In this document: positions 55,036 to 63,361 of the stretch, one piece after another | Layout: each line of letters opens with the position of its first letter | How positions within the stretch are numbered: the stretch's first letter is position 1 | Assembly (NCBI RefSeq): GCF_003316875.1 | Contig: NZ_QMIL01000003.1 | Location: 62,001 to 126,000, forward strand | Source of the DNA: Aliidiomarina celeris | GTDB taxonomy: Bacteria; Pseudomonadota; Gammaproteobacteria; Enterobacterales; Alteromonadaceae | DNA length: 64,000 nucleotides | Reading direction: 5' to 3' | Notes under the pieces: generated by a model | What the model was told of the DNA's origin: nothing | Seen by the model: the letters and a program-made list of their open reading frames with translations, nothing else | Databases searched by the model: none | Position numbers and translations under genes: made by a program

Positions 55036-55956
55036 TTAGAAAAGTCGCGAGCCCCAGCTAAGCTTACTGCGTAACACATTGAAATAGTTGTAAGAGTGAG
55101 GGTGTATTAAACGTAGGTGCTCATGTTGCCGGCGAACATGAATAACGCCGCCGGGCGCTACTTTTAATGAATTATGGCCGTCGCAACTTATTTGTAAGGG
55201 TTCATTGTCGGGCGCAACCCGTAAACTGATCGTGCTTTCTGCAGAGACCACAAAGGGCCGGCTGCTCAACGTGTGGGGAAACATGGGAATAATATTTATC
55301 GCCGCTAAAGCAGGGTGCACAATACTTCCCCCGGCCGAAAGTGCATAGGCTGTAGACCCAGTAGGGGTTGCGATAATAAGTCCATCGCTACGTTGGCTAA
55401 ACACAAAATGTTGGTCGACAAACACTTCAAACTCAATCATGTGAGCGACTTTGTCGGAGTGTAACACCACTTCATTCATGGCATTACCACGCAACGATTG
55501 CTGATTCTCGCCAGTAATTTCGGTATCCAGTAAAAAGCGCATCTCGGTGTGATATTTGCCCGCTAACACTTCACTTAGCTGTTCAATGGCTTGGTCAGGT
55601 GTTAAGTCGGTAAGGAACCCTAAGCTTCCTCGGTTCACGCCAATCACGCCGATGTCGTGCAAACTAAGCTCGCGCGCGGCACCGAGCATGTTGCCGTCGC
55701 CGCCAATCACGATGGCAAGGTCGGCTTGAGCGCCAATTTCTGGCAGTGTACCTACGCGCATGTGTTGCGGCAGCTGAAGGGCTAAACATTGTCGATATGC
55801 GCGGTCTTCGGCAATAACGGAGAATCCTGCGCTATCCAAGGCATTGCATAAATCGCGAAAGGTATGGCGCGCGGCGTCGGTGGCTGGAATGCCCACTAGA
55901 CCAATCACTTTAAATTCAGAATTTTGCACGGCAGTAAGCTGGGAGTGCTGTGTCAT
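55036..55956 (-). CDS. nadK: NAD kinase
   Basis: NadK phosphorylates NAD to NADP with ATP or polyphosphate. The first ATG of the frame (55956, after AAGG) gives 306 residues, slightly longer than E. coli (292), with about 15 extra N-terminal residues. Conserved blocks: IVIGGDGNMLGAAREL with the catalytic aspartate, GVNRGSLGFLTDL, NEVVLHSDKVAHMIEFEV, SQRSDGLIIATPTGSTAYALSAGG and SRPFVVS. It is divergent from grpE, an arrangement common in gammaproteobacteria. Confidence 0.96.
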   Translation of the reverse strand: MTQHSQLTAVQNSEFKVIGLVGIPATDAARHTFRDLCNALDSAGFSVIAEDRAYRQCLALQLPQHMRVGTLPEIGAQADLAIVIGGDGNMLGAARELSLHDIGVIGVNRGSLGFLTDLTPDQAIEQLSEVLAGKYHTEMRFLLDTEITGENQQSLRGNAMNEVVLHSDKVAHMIEFEVFVDQHFVFSQRSDGLIIATPTGSTAYALSAGGSIVHPALAAINIIPMFPHTLSSRPFVVSAESTISLRVAPDNEPLQISCDGHNSLKVAPGGVIHVRRQHEHLRLIHPHSYNYFNVLRSKLSWGSRLF

Positions 55957-56058
55957 GAGGGCGCCTTGTTCTGCTGGATAGGACAAAGATATTCCGTACG
56001 GGTTGTTGTAAAGCTAAGGAGTTTGGACGGTAATTTCAATAAAAAGCAGTAAATAAAT

Positions 56059-56086
56059 ATTGAAATGTAAACGCGTGCCCCCATAT
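56059..56086 (+). promoter_or_regulatory. sigma-32 promoter of grpE
   Basis: ATTGAAA (56059-56065) followed by CCCCATAT (56079-56086), with exactly 14 nt between TTGAA and CCCC. This is one base from the perfect heat-shock consensus. It lies about 90 bp upstream of grpE. Confidence 0.88.
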
Positions 56087-56175
56087 CGCAGACATAGCAA
56101 ACGCATACAAGAGCGAGCAACTCGATAGCGGCTAAGCCAAACCGAGGTTCGCGGTTTATTGACTGGAGTAAAAGC

Positions 56176-56802
56176 ATGACCAATTCTGTAGATCCGAACG
56201 CCGAAAAGCAAACGCAAGAGGCGACAACGAACGAAGTGGAGTCGGTGGCATCGGAACAAGCCGAACCCCAAAACGAGACGTCGAGTGATAAGCCACTAGA
56301 GCTGCAAGTGGCTGAGTTACAAGCCGCGTTAGCGCACGCGCAGCAAGAAGCCGCAACAGAAAAAGACAAAGCGCTAAGAATAGCTGCGGAAGCAGAAAAT
56401 GTTCGCCGCCGCTCAGCCCAAGAGGTTGAGAAGGCGCGCAATTTTGCTTTGGAAAAGTTTGCAGGTGAATTATTGAGCGTGATTGATAACCTAGAGCGAG
56501 GCTTGGCTGCAATTGACCCCAACGATGAGTCTACCAAGGCAATCGCGGAGGGTATCGAAATGACTTACAAGGGCTTCATGACCACCATTGAAAAGTTTGG
56601 TATGGAAGCGGTACACCCGGAAGGTTCGCCGTTTGACCCGCAATTACACCAAGCTATGGGAATGCAAGAAAGCGCAGATGTACCCGCGAACACTGTGCTG
56701 CAGGTTATGCAAAAAGGTTATTTATTAAATGGCCGCTTACTGCGCCCAGCAATGGTAATGGTTTCTCGTGCACCTACTGAAGGTGTAGACGTGCAAGCCT
56801 AA
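56176..56802 (+). CDS. grpE: nucleotide exchange factor GrpE
   Basis: GrpE releases ADP from DnaK and acts as a thermosensor. The 208-residue protein has an acidic disordered N-terminus (1-45) and a long dimerising helix (about 45-105, LQVAELQAALAHAQQEAATEKDKALRIAAEAENVRRRSAQE). The beta domain follows, with FGMEAVHPEGSPFDPQLHQAM and VLQVMQKGYLLNGRLLRPAMVMVS. Length is normal. dnaK follows after 107 nt that contain a second heat-shock promoter. Confidence 0.97.
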   Translation: MTNSVDPNAEKQTQEATTNEVESVASEQAEPQNETSSDKPLELQVAELQAALAHAQQEAATEKDKALRIAAEAENVRRRSAQEVEKARNFALEKFAGELLSVIDNLERGLAAIDPNDESTKAIAEGIEMTYKGFMTTIEKFGMEAVHPEGSPFDPQLHQAMGMQESADVPANTVLQVMQKGYLLNGRLLRPAMVMVSRAPTEGVDVQA

Positions 56803-56840
56803 TGGCTGGGTGTTAAAAAAAGAGAAATTCTTAATTAAAC

Positions 56841-56868
56841 ATTGAAAAAGATTTGAGCGCCCCCAAAT
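56841..56868 (+). promoter_or_regulatory. sigma-32 promoter of dnaK
   Basis: ATTGAA (56841-56846), 14 nt, CCCCAAAT (56861-56868). It lies 42 bp before the dnaK start and lets dnaK be induced independently of grpE. Confidence 0.85.
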
Positions 56869-56909
56869 AAAGGGTAACTCAGTAAGATATAGCAGTTCGG
56901 GAGAAAATT

Positions 56910-58832
56910 ATGAGCAAGATTATCGGTATTGACTTAGGTACAACCAACTCATGTGTTGCCATTATGGACGGTGACAAAGCGCGTGTTTTAGAAAACGCTG
57001 AGGGTGATCGTACTACGCCATCCGTAGTAGCGTTCAGCCAAGACGGCGAGACTTTGGTCGGTTCGCCTGCGAAGCGCCAAGCGGTGACCAACCCCGCGAA
57101 CACCTTATTTGCAATTAAGCGCTTAATTGGTCGTCGTTACCAAGACGAAGAAGTGCAGCGCGATATCGGTATTATGCCGTTCAAAATTGTGAAAGCTGAA
57201 AATGGCGACGCGTGGGTAGAAGCAAAAGGTGAGCAAAAAGCGCCACCGCAAATTTCAGCAGAAGTGCTGAAAAAAATGAAGAAAACAGCTGAAGACTACT
57301 TGGGTGAAAAAGTGACCGAAGCGGTTATCACTGTGCCTGCATACTTCAATGACGCGCAGCGCCAAGCAACAAAAGACGCGGGTCGCATTGCCGGTTTAGA
57401 AGTAAAACGCATTATTAACGAACCAACCGCAGCTGCTTTAGCTTATGGTATGGACAAAAAGTCGGGTGACCGTACTGTAGCGGTATACGACTTAGGTGGC
57501 GGTACTTTCGACATTTCAATTATTGAAATTGATGAAGTGGAAGGCGAGCACACCTTTGAAGTATTAGCGACTAACGGTGACACGCACCTTGGTGGTGAAG
57601 ACTTTGACAACCGTGTTATTAATTACTTGGTTGAGCAGTTCAAGAAAGACCAAGGCATAGACCTAACGAAAGATCCGTTAGCAATGCAACGTTTAAAAGA
57701 AGCGGGTGAGAAAGCGAAAATTGAACTTTCTTCTGCCCAGCAAACTGAAGTGAACTTGCCGTATATCACTGCAGACTCAACAGGCCCAAAACACTTAGCC
57801 ATTAAGCTAACACGTTCTAAGCTTGAGTCTTTAGTTGAAGATATGGTGCAAAAAACACTAGAGCCGGTGAAGCAAGCTTTAGCCGATGCTGGCCTGAAAG
57901 TGGGCGACATTCACGATATTATTCTCGTGGGTGGGCAAACGCGGATGCCGAAAGTACAGCAGATAGTTACCGACTTTTTTGGCAAAGAGCCGCGTAAAGA
58001 CGTGAACCCAGACGAAGCCGTAGCGGTAGGTGCAGCGGTTCAAGCGGGTGTTTTACAAGGTGACGTGAAAGATGTGTTGTTGCTCGACGTATGCCCGCTG
58101 TCGTTAGGTATTGAAACCATGGGCGGTGTAATGACTAGCCTGATTGAGAAGAACACGACAATTCCAACCAAGAAGTCGCAAACCTTCTCAACAGCAGAGG
58201 ATAACCAGTCGGCGGTAACGATTCATGTGTTACAGGGTGAACGTAAGCGCAGCGCCGACAACAAGTCGCTTGGTCAGTTTAATCTGGAAGGCATTCGTTC
58301 TGCACCACGCGGTACACCGCAAATCGAAGTAACCTTCGATATCGACGCCGATGGTATTTTGAACGTGTCTGCAAAAGACAAAGACACGGGCAAAGAACAG
58401 AAGATTACCATTAAAGCGTCGTCTGGTTTGAGCGACGATGAAGTAGAAAAAATGATTCGTGACGCGGAGCTCAACGCGGAAGAAGATCGCAAGTTCGAAG
58501 AAATGGTACAGGTACGAAACCAAGCTGATGGCCTTGTGCATGCAACGCGTAAACAAGTGGAAGAAGCCGGTGATGCCTTACCAGCAGAAGACAAAGAAAA
58601 GATTGAAGCGGCAATTAGCGACTTGGAAGCTGCTATAAAAGACAGCGACAAAGAAGCAATTGAAGCCAAGTCGCAAGCCTTGATGGAAGCTTCTGCCAAG
58701 CTCATGGAAATTGCCCAGCAGAAAGCTCAGCAAGGTGGTGCAGAGGCAGGCGAACAAGGCCCTGCAGAGAACGCAGCAGACGACGTGGTAGACGCTGAGT
58801 TTGAAGAAGTTCAGGACAACGATAAGAAGTAA
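56910..58832 (+). CDS. dnaK: molecular chaperone DnaK
   Basis: DnaK is the Hsp70 chaperone that folds and protects proteins with DnaJ and GrpE. The 640-residue protein has the ATPase domain (about 1-385: [69 protein letters not shown]). The linker [18 protein letters not shown] follows, then the substrate-binding beta domain and helical lid. The disordered tail ends [17 protein letters not shown], near the EEV-type terminus of proteobacterial DnaK. GGGAG precedes the ATG. A strong hairpin separates it from dnaJ. Confidence 0.98.
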   Translation: MSKIIGIDLGTTNSCVAIMDGDKARVLENAEGDRTTPSVVAFSQDGETLVGSPAKRQAVTNPANTLFAIKRLIGRRYQDEEVQRDIGIMPFKIVKAENGDAWVEAKGEQKAPPQISAEVLKKMKKTAEDYLGEKVTEAVITVPAYFNDAQRQATKDAGRIAGLEVKRIINEPTAAALAYGMDKKSGDRTVAVYDLGGGTFDISIIEIDEVEGEHTFEVLATNGDTHLGGEDFDNRVINYLVEQFKKDQGIDLTKDPLAMQRLKEAGEKAKIELSSAQQTEVNLPYITADSTGPKHLAIKLTRSKLESLVEDMVQKTLEPVKQALADAGLKVGDIHDIILVGGQTRMPKVQQIVTDFFGKEPRKDVNPDEAVAVGAAVQAGVLQGDVKDVLLLDVCPLSLGIETMGGVMTSLIEKNTTIPTKKSQTFSTAEDNQSAVTIHVLQGERKRSADNKSLGQFNLEGIRSAPRGTPQIEVTFDIDADGILNVSAKDKDTGKEQKITIKASSGLSDDEVEKMIRDAELNAEEDRKFEEMVQVRNQADGLVHATRKQVEEAGDALPAEDKEKIEAAISDLEAAIKDSDKEAIEAKSQALMEASAKLMEIAQQKAQQGGAEAGEQGPAENAADDVVDAEFEEVQDNDKK

Positions 58833-58853
58833 TTATTGTTGTGGTAACTTTCT

Positions 58854-58893
58854 CGCACGGGCGTTACCGCTGGTAACGCCCGTGCGTTTGTTT
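58854..58893 (+). terminator. hairpin terminator/attenuator between dnaK and dnaJ
   Basis: A 15-bp perfect stem (58854-58868 with 58872-58886) with a three-base loop is followed by TTTGTTT. It probably ends or attenuates most dnaK transcripts, lowering dnaJ expression relative to dnaK, as in other bacteria. Confidence 0.8.
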
Positions 58894-58922
58894 AAGGCTT
58901 AACGGAAAAGAAGACGTAACTT

Positions 58923-60068
58923 ATGGCCAAACCAGATTATTACGAGGTTCTTGGTGTTGAGAAAAACGCCAACGAACGCGATATCAAAAAGGCGTATAAG
59001 CGTCTAGCAATGAAGTATCACCCCGACCGAACCAAGGGTGATAAGGCGCTCGAAGTTAAATTTAAAGAAGTGAAGGAAGCATACGAAGTATTGGTGGATC
59101 CGCAAAAACGCCAAGCCTATGACCAGTATGGTCATGCTGCGTTTGAGCAAGCGCAAGGTGGCCCGGGTGGTTTCGGTGGCGGTGGAGCAGACTTTGCCGA
59201 TATCTTTGGCGACGTGTTCGGCGATATCTTTGGCGGTGGCAGAGGTCGCCAACGTTCGCGTGCGCAGCGTGGTTCTGACTTACGCTATAACCTCGAGCTG
59301 TCACTTGAAGAAGCGGTACGAGGCAAAACAGCTGAACTAAAAATTCCAACGTTAGCGAGCTGTAATGATTGTGACGGCAGTGGCGCACAAAAAGGGTCGA
59401 AAGCGGAAACCTGCGATTATTGCCATGGCCAAGGCCAAATTCAAATGCGCCAAGGCTTCTTTGCTGTTCAACAAACTTGCCCGAAATGTAGTGGCCGAGG
59501 AACGGTAATTAAAGATCCATGCCGCACATGTCATGGCGAAGGGCGAGTTGAGAAAACTAAAACCCTGAGTGTGAAAATTCCAGCTGGGGTGGACACCGGC
59601 GACAGAATCCGCTTAGCGGGAGAAGGGGAAGCGGGTGAACATGGCGCGCCTGCAGGCGACTTGTATGTGCAAGTGCATGTGCGGGAACACCCTATTTTCC
59701 GTCGCGACGGCAATAATTTATACTGCGATGTACCGATTAGCTTTACGCAAGCGGCACTCGGTGGTGAAGTGGAAGTTCCGACACTCGACGGACGCGTAAA
59801 ACTGAAGATTCCACAAGAAACGCAAACGGGAAGAATGTTCCGTTTACGTGGTAAAGGGGTAAAATCGGTACGAAGCGGCGTAACAGGCGACTTGGTTTGT
59901 AAAGCAGTGTTGGAAACACCGGTGAATTTGTCGAATCGGCAAAAGGAACTTTTACAAGAGTTTGAAGACTCAATGGGTAAAGGCGCTGAAGCTGCGAAGT
60001 ATCGCCCAAAAGAGCGTGGTTTCTTTGACGGCGTGAAAAAGTTTTTCGACGACTTAACCGGAAATTAA
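58923..60068 (+). CDS. dnaJ: chaperone protein DnaJ
   Basis: DnaJ is the Hsp40 co-chaperone that delivers substrates to DnaK and stimulates its ATPase. The 381-residue protein has the J domain with HPD at residues 33-35 and a Gly/Phe-rich region (about 76-115). Four CxxCxGxG zinc repeats follow ([32 protein letters not shown]), then the C-terminal substrate domains. The 90-nt gap after dnaK holds a terminator-like hairpin but no clear separate promoter. Confidence 0.98.
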   Translation: MAKPDYYEVLGVEKNANERDIKKAYKRLAMKYHPDRTKGDKALEVKFKEVKEAYEVLVDPQKRQAYDQYGHAAFEQAQGGPGGFGGGGADFADIFGDVFGDIFGGGRGRQRSRAQRGSDLRYNLELSLEEAVRGKTAELKIPTLASCNDCDGSGAQKGSKAETCDYCHGQGQIQMRQGFFAVQQTCPKCSGRGTVIKDPCRTCHGEGRVEKTKTLSVKIPAGVDTGDRIRLAGEGEAGEHGAPAGDLYVQVHVREHPIFRRDGNNLYCDVPISFTQAALGGEVEVPTLDGRVKLKIPQETQTGRMFRLRGKGVKSVRSGVTGDLVCKAVLETPVNLSNRQKELLQEFEDSMGKGAEAAKYRPKERGFFDGVKKFFDDLTGN

Positions 60069-60098
60069 TTGATGTTGGATTGGGTGGAGAGCGTAATA

Positions 60099-60929
60099 AT
60101 GGATATTATTAAAGGCATAGTGGCAACTGCATGTGCGATTGCCATTGCGGCATGCAGCACATCGCCAACCGGGCGCTCCACCCTCAATTTCATGAGTGGT
60201 AGCCAGCTGAATGAAATGGGTCGGGCGTCTTTTCAGCAAATGAAAGCTGAAGGCAAAGTAACCGATGACCCGGAGCTTAATGCTTATGCGCAGTGCATTA
60301 CCGATGCTATTGTTGCGGTTCTACCAGAACAATATCGAGATTACGACTGGCAGGTTGCAGTGTTTGAAGAAGACACCATCAATGCTTGGGCGCTACCCGG
60401 CGGCTATATGGGTGTTTATACGGGCATGATGAAGCTGGCCGAAAATCAACACCAATTAGCTGCGGTAATGGGCCATGAAATTGGGCATGTTATGGCGGAG
60501 CATGGTGGCGAGCGGATGAGCAGTAACATTGTAATTTCTGGTGCACTGATTGGCGCCGAAATTCTGCTTATGGATCGTCCAAACGATCAACGAGCCCTGT
60601 TAATGGCGGCGCTAGGGCTTGGTGCGCAAGTGGGGGTTATGTTGCCGTTTAGCCGTAAGCATGAGTCGGAAGCAGACCAAATCGGTTTGGAACTTATGGC
60701 GCAAGCGGGTTTTGAACCGGAGCAGGCCGTTAAATTGTGGCAGAACATGGCGGCGGCAGGCGGCGGTAGTGGCCCTGAGTTACTGTCAACGCACCCGGCC
60801 CCCGAAAGCCGTATTCGTGACCTAGGAACACACGTTCCATCGGTAATGCCGCTTTACCAGGAACGCCGCCAGCAAGGCGAGCTGCCGAACTGCCAACGGC
60901 CAAGCTTTGCGGCGCGCGAAGCCAGTTAG
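60099..60929 (+). CDS. M48 family lipoprotein metallopeptidase (LoiP-like)
   Basis: The ATG at 60099 has GGAG upstream and gives a lipoprotein signal (MDIIKGIVATACAIAIAAC, acylated C19); earlier in-frame starts do not. The 276-residue product has the zinc motif HEIGH in AAVMGHEIGHVMAEHGGERM and the downstream glutamate in SRKHESEADQIGLELMAQAGF. The terminal LLSTHPAPESRIRDL is typical of LoiP/YcaL/YggG-type M48 peptidases. These act in the periplasm in outer-membrane quality control. It begins 30 nt after dnaJ and is followed by a terminator, so it probably shares the heat-shock transcript. Confidence 0.9.
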   Translation: MDIIKGIVATACAIAIAACSTSPTGRSTLNFMSGSQLNEMGRASFQQMKAEGKVTDDPELNAYAQCITDAIVAVLPEQYRDYDWQVAVFEEDTINAWALPGGYMGVYTGMMKLAENQHQLAAVMGHEIGHVMAEHGGERMSSNIVISGALIGAEILLMDRPNDQRALLMAALGLGAQVGVMLPFSRKHESEADQIGLELMAQAGFEPEQAVKLWQNMAAAGGGSGPELLSTHPAPESRIRDLGTHVPSVMPLYQERRQQGELPNCQRPSFAAREAS

Positions 60930-60978
60930 TTTCGGCGCAATCAAAGTGCTATAAGTCAGAACAAAATCGAATTTGAGA

Positions 60979-61018
60979 AGAGCCGCGTACTGGTTATGGT
61001 ACGCGGCTCTTTCTTTTT
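60979..61018 (+). terminator. intrinsic terminator after the M48 peptidase
   Basis: A 12-bp perfect stem (60979-60990 with 60999-61010), 8-nt loop, then TTCTTTTT. It closes the dnaK-dnaJ-M48 unit. Confidence 0.9.
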
Positions 61019-61048
61019 CTAATTGTTTTAACTGAGGCAAGTCCCGTT

Positions 61049-62275
61049 ATGCTGGCTCTATGGTTTAAAATTCCGTTTTGGCAACGCGTGCTCGGTGCGT
61101 TCATCATTGGTGCTGGGTTGGGTTTAGTTGCACCCAACATAGGTGTGAGCCTAGAGCCGTTGGGCCAGTTATTTATTCGCGCAATTCAAATGCTCGTGGC
61201 CCCGCTTATTTTCACTACTATTGTGTGTGCGATGTTTAGCTTTGGAGCGGAAAAAGGTTTTGCACGTTTGGCGGGTAAAACCGTTGCTTTGTTCGTATTT
61301 ACTGCATTTTTGGCTAGCCTAATAGGCCTTTCAGTGGCACAGCTCATCGACCTTTCGCCCGCCCAAGAGCTCAACGCGGTAGAGCAGGCTGCACGTGATA
61401 TTCCGCCGGTGTCGCAAGTGTTATTGCATATTATTCCACGTAATCCGTTTGCTGCTTTGGCGGAAGGTAATGTACTGCAAATTATTGTGTTCGCAGTGTT
61501 AGTTGGGCTTGCGCTAAATACGCTCGGATCTCAAGTAGTCCCCCTTAAACGTGGCTTTGAGTCGGCCCGCGAGGTGATGTTTCAACTGACCCGCTGGGTG
61601 TTAGAGCTCACGCCAATTGGCGTATTTGGCTTAATGGCGTGGGTGATGGGTAATTTTGGTCTCGATGTACTGAAACCCTTAGCCATGTTTATTTTTGCTA
61701 TTTATCTGGCTTGCTTGCTTCATATTGTACTTGTTTATGGCAGTTTAATTCGCTTTTTTGGTGGCATGAGCGTGGTGAGGTTCTTCAAGGCGGTTTTTCC
61801 TACCCAACTCATAGCGTATTCAACATCGAGCAGTTATGGAACCTTACCGTCGACACTCAAAACCACCACCGAAAAATTAGCGGTATCACCCAAGTATGCA
61901 AGTTTCTCACTGCCGCTTGGCGCCACCATTAATATGGACGGATGCGGAGGTATTTACCCCGCTATTGCCGCCGTATTTATTGCTCAATTGTACGGTATAA
62001 CGCTGGGTTGGGAGCAGTATCTTCTGATTGTATTCACCGCAACTTTGGCCTCGTTAGGCACCGCTGGTGTGCCGGGGTCGGCTTTAGTTATGCTTACGGT
62101 TACTCTATCTGTTGTAGGATTGCCGCTCGAAGGTATTGCTTTTATAGCCGCAATTGATCGCATTATTGATATGATGCGAACGGCAACCAATGTAACGGGC
62201 GATATGGTGGTAAGCCGCGTGATAGCTTACCAAGAAGGCTTACTGGAAAACGATGAAGCAAGAGCCCAGAATTGA
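61049..62275 (+). CDS. dicarboxylate/amino acid:cation symporter (DAACS)
   Basis: This is a 408-residue inner-membrane transporter with about eight membrane helices plus two re-entrant loops. The GltPh/DctA hallmarks are present with small changes: serine-rich hairpin YSTSSSYGTLPSTL (about 265-280), unwound helix 7 LGATINMDGCGGIYPAI (normally NMDGT), and the second hairpin TLASLGTAGVPGSALVML. Helix 8 carries the substrate-binding IDRIIDMMRTATNVTGD. The arginine in helix 8 suggests acidic amino acids or dicarboxylates. The substrate cannot be named from sequence. The ATG has only a distant GAGG. It is monocistronic or leads into dapB after 45 nt. Confidence 0.9.
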   Translation: MLALWFKIPFWQRVLGAFIIGAGLGLVAPNIGVSLEPLGQLFIRAIQMLVAPLIFTTIVCAMFSFGAEKGFARLAGKTVALFVFTAFLASLIGLSVAQLIDLSPAQELNAVEQAARDIPPVSQVLLHIIPRNPFAALAEGNVLQIIVFAVLVGLALNTLGSQVVPLKRGFESAREVMFQLTRWVLELTPIGVFGLMAWVMGNFGLDVLKPLAMFIFAIYLACLLHIVLVYGSLIRFFGGMSVVRFFKAVFPTQLIAYSTSSSYGTLPSTLKTTTEKLAVSPKYASFSLPLGATINMDGCGGIYPAIAAVFIAQLYGITLGWEQYLLIVFTATLASLGTAGVPGSALVMLTVTLSVVGLPLEGIAFIAAIDRIIDMMRTATNVTGDMVVSRVIAYQEGLLENDEARAQN

Positions 62276-62320
62276 TATAGTGCCACCACATCTGTAACTG
62301 ATATTGAGAGCGGTTAAAGC

Positions 62321-63184
62321 ATGGCAAAAATAAAAGTAGCGGTAGTTGGTGCATCAGGCCGCATGGGGCGTGAGGTCATTCGTGCGCTTCTTTCTCATCC
62401 GTCGGCGGAACTCGTGGCGGCATTAACGCATGAAAACTCTGCTAGTGTGGGTATAGACGCGGCCGTATTGCTGGGTGAAGCGGCTTGTAATGTGGTGCTA
62501 AAGAGTGATTTTTCTGATTTTAATGGGGCCCACGTTATAGTCGACTTCGCTCTACCCGAGGGGTTGAGCGATCGTGTACAGCAGTACAGTAAACTGCAAA
62601 TCCCGGCGGTCATTTGTGCAACAGGTTTAAGCGCGTCAACAGAGGCGATGTTACACCGTGTTGCTCAGCAAATTCCCTTGGTGTATGCAGCCAATACCAG
62701 TGTCGGTATTAATATTTTGTCCATGCTGGTTGAACAGGCGAGTGCAATGCTTGGCCTTGAGGCGGACATTGAAATTCTGGAAGCGCACCATACGGCGAAG
62801 AAAGACGCGCCCAGTGGCACGGCGCTTTTGTTAGGTGACGCAGCGGCTCGTGGACGCGGGCAATCCATAAGCGAAGTGGCCGAATATAACCGCAATAATA
62901 GCGAACCTTATCAGCAGGGGTCGATAGGTTTTGCGACGTTAAGGGCCGGCGACATTGTGGGTGAACATACTGTTTATTTGGTTACCGGTAGTGAACGCCT
63001 TGAACTTACTCACCGCGTGGCTTCGCGGGCCACCTTTGCCAACGGCGCGTTGCGCGCAGCGCTTTGGTTGGTGAGTGGGCAAAGCTTAGTGAGTGAACAA
63101 AGCTTAGTGAATGAACAAATGCAAGGAAAAAGCGCAGGTTTTTATACTATGACCGACGTGCTGAGGGTGGACGGCAGAGCATAA
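62321..63184 (+). CDS. dapB: 4-hydroxy-tetrahydrodipicolinate reductase
   Basis: DapB reduces hydroxy-tetrahydrodipicolinate with NAD(P)H in lysine and diaminopimelate synthesis. The 287-residue protein has the Rossmann motif VAVVGASGRMGREVIRAL, the DFALPEGL and CATGLSAS segments, the substrate loop EAHHTAKKDAPSGTALLLGD and ATLRAGDIVGEHTVYLVT. It is about 14 residues longer than E. coli DapB (273). The excess is explained by an 18-bp tandem repeat just before the conserved C-terminus (GFYTMTDVLRV). The dapB-carA order is conserved in gammaproteobacteria. Confidence 0.96.
   Translation: MAKIKVAVVGASGRMGREVIRALLSHPSAELVAALTHENSASVGIDAAVLLGEAACNVVLKSDFSDFNGAHVIVDFALPEGLSDRVQQYSKLQIPAVICATGLSASTEAMLHRVAQQIPLVYAANTSVGINILSMLVEQASAMLGLEADIEILEAHHTAKKDAPSGTALLLGDAAARGRGQSISEVAEYNRNNSEPYQQGSIGFATLRAGDIVGEHTVYLVTGSERLELTHRVASRATFANGALRAALWLVSGQSLVSEQSLVNEQMQGKSAGFYTMTDVLRVDGRA
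63071..63124 (+). repeat. 18-bp tandem repeat, three copies, inside dapB
   Basis: Three 18-nt units start GTGAGTGGGC, GTGAGTGAAC and GTGAATGAAC; units 1 and 2 share AAAGCTTA. They encode SGQSLV-SEQSLV-NEQ-type hexapeptides, keep the reading frame, and sit in a surface-type segment before the last strand. Confidence 0.85.
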
Positions 63185-63247
63185 TTTTCGTAAAATAGTA
63201 ACAATTTGCCGAACGCCGGCAAGCTCACTGTGTAAGTGTTGAGTTTT

Positions 63248-63280
63248 ATGATTCTGCTGAGTTTTTTGTTAGAGTCATAG
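63248..63280 (+). CDS. possible carA leader peptide (10 residues)
   Basis: A short frame ATG...TAG encodes MILLSFLLES in the leader of carA, rich in T-rich codons, 82 nt ahead of the carA start. Upstream GTGTTGAG is a weak ribosome site. Leader peptides with U-rich coding segments couple pyrimidine supply to attenuation at pyrBI-type operons; here this is inference from position only. Confidence 0.3.
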   Translation: MILLSFLLES

Positions 63281-63282
63281 GT

Positions 63283-63335
63283 GACGCAACTTGCATAAGA
63301 TACGGTGTTAAAACGGGGAAGTAGACGCAACTTGC
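63283..63335 (+). repeat. 12-bp direct repeat in the carA leader
   Basis: GACGCAACTTGC occurs at 63283-63294 and again at 63324-63335. The second copy forms the loop and part of the descending arm of the terminator-like hairpin, so the first copy could compete for the same partner strand. Confidence 0.7.
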
Positions 63336-63346
63336 CCGTTTTTTTA
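63311..63346 (+). terminator. terminator/attenuator just before carA
   Basis: AAACGGG pairs with CCCGTTT and, after one G-G mismatch, AAGT pairs with ACTT, around a 7-nt loop; a run of T follows. It ends 6 nt before the GGAGG of carA. It may terminate dapB transcripts or attenuate carA. Confidence 0.75.
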
Positions 63347-63361
63347 TGTTCGGAGGTTCCC

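Noticed and set aside
55953-56537. 194-codon minus-strand frame opposite grpE
   Set aside because: It lies wholly across the grpE coding region and its heat-shock promoter and has low-complexity Ser/Ala/Cys composition. It is an antisense shadow of the grpE codon pattern.
63207-63223. hairpin TTGCCG-AACGC-CGGCAA after dapB as a terminator
   Set aside because: A 6-bp stem without any T-run; the better terminator-like structure is at 63311-63346.
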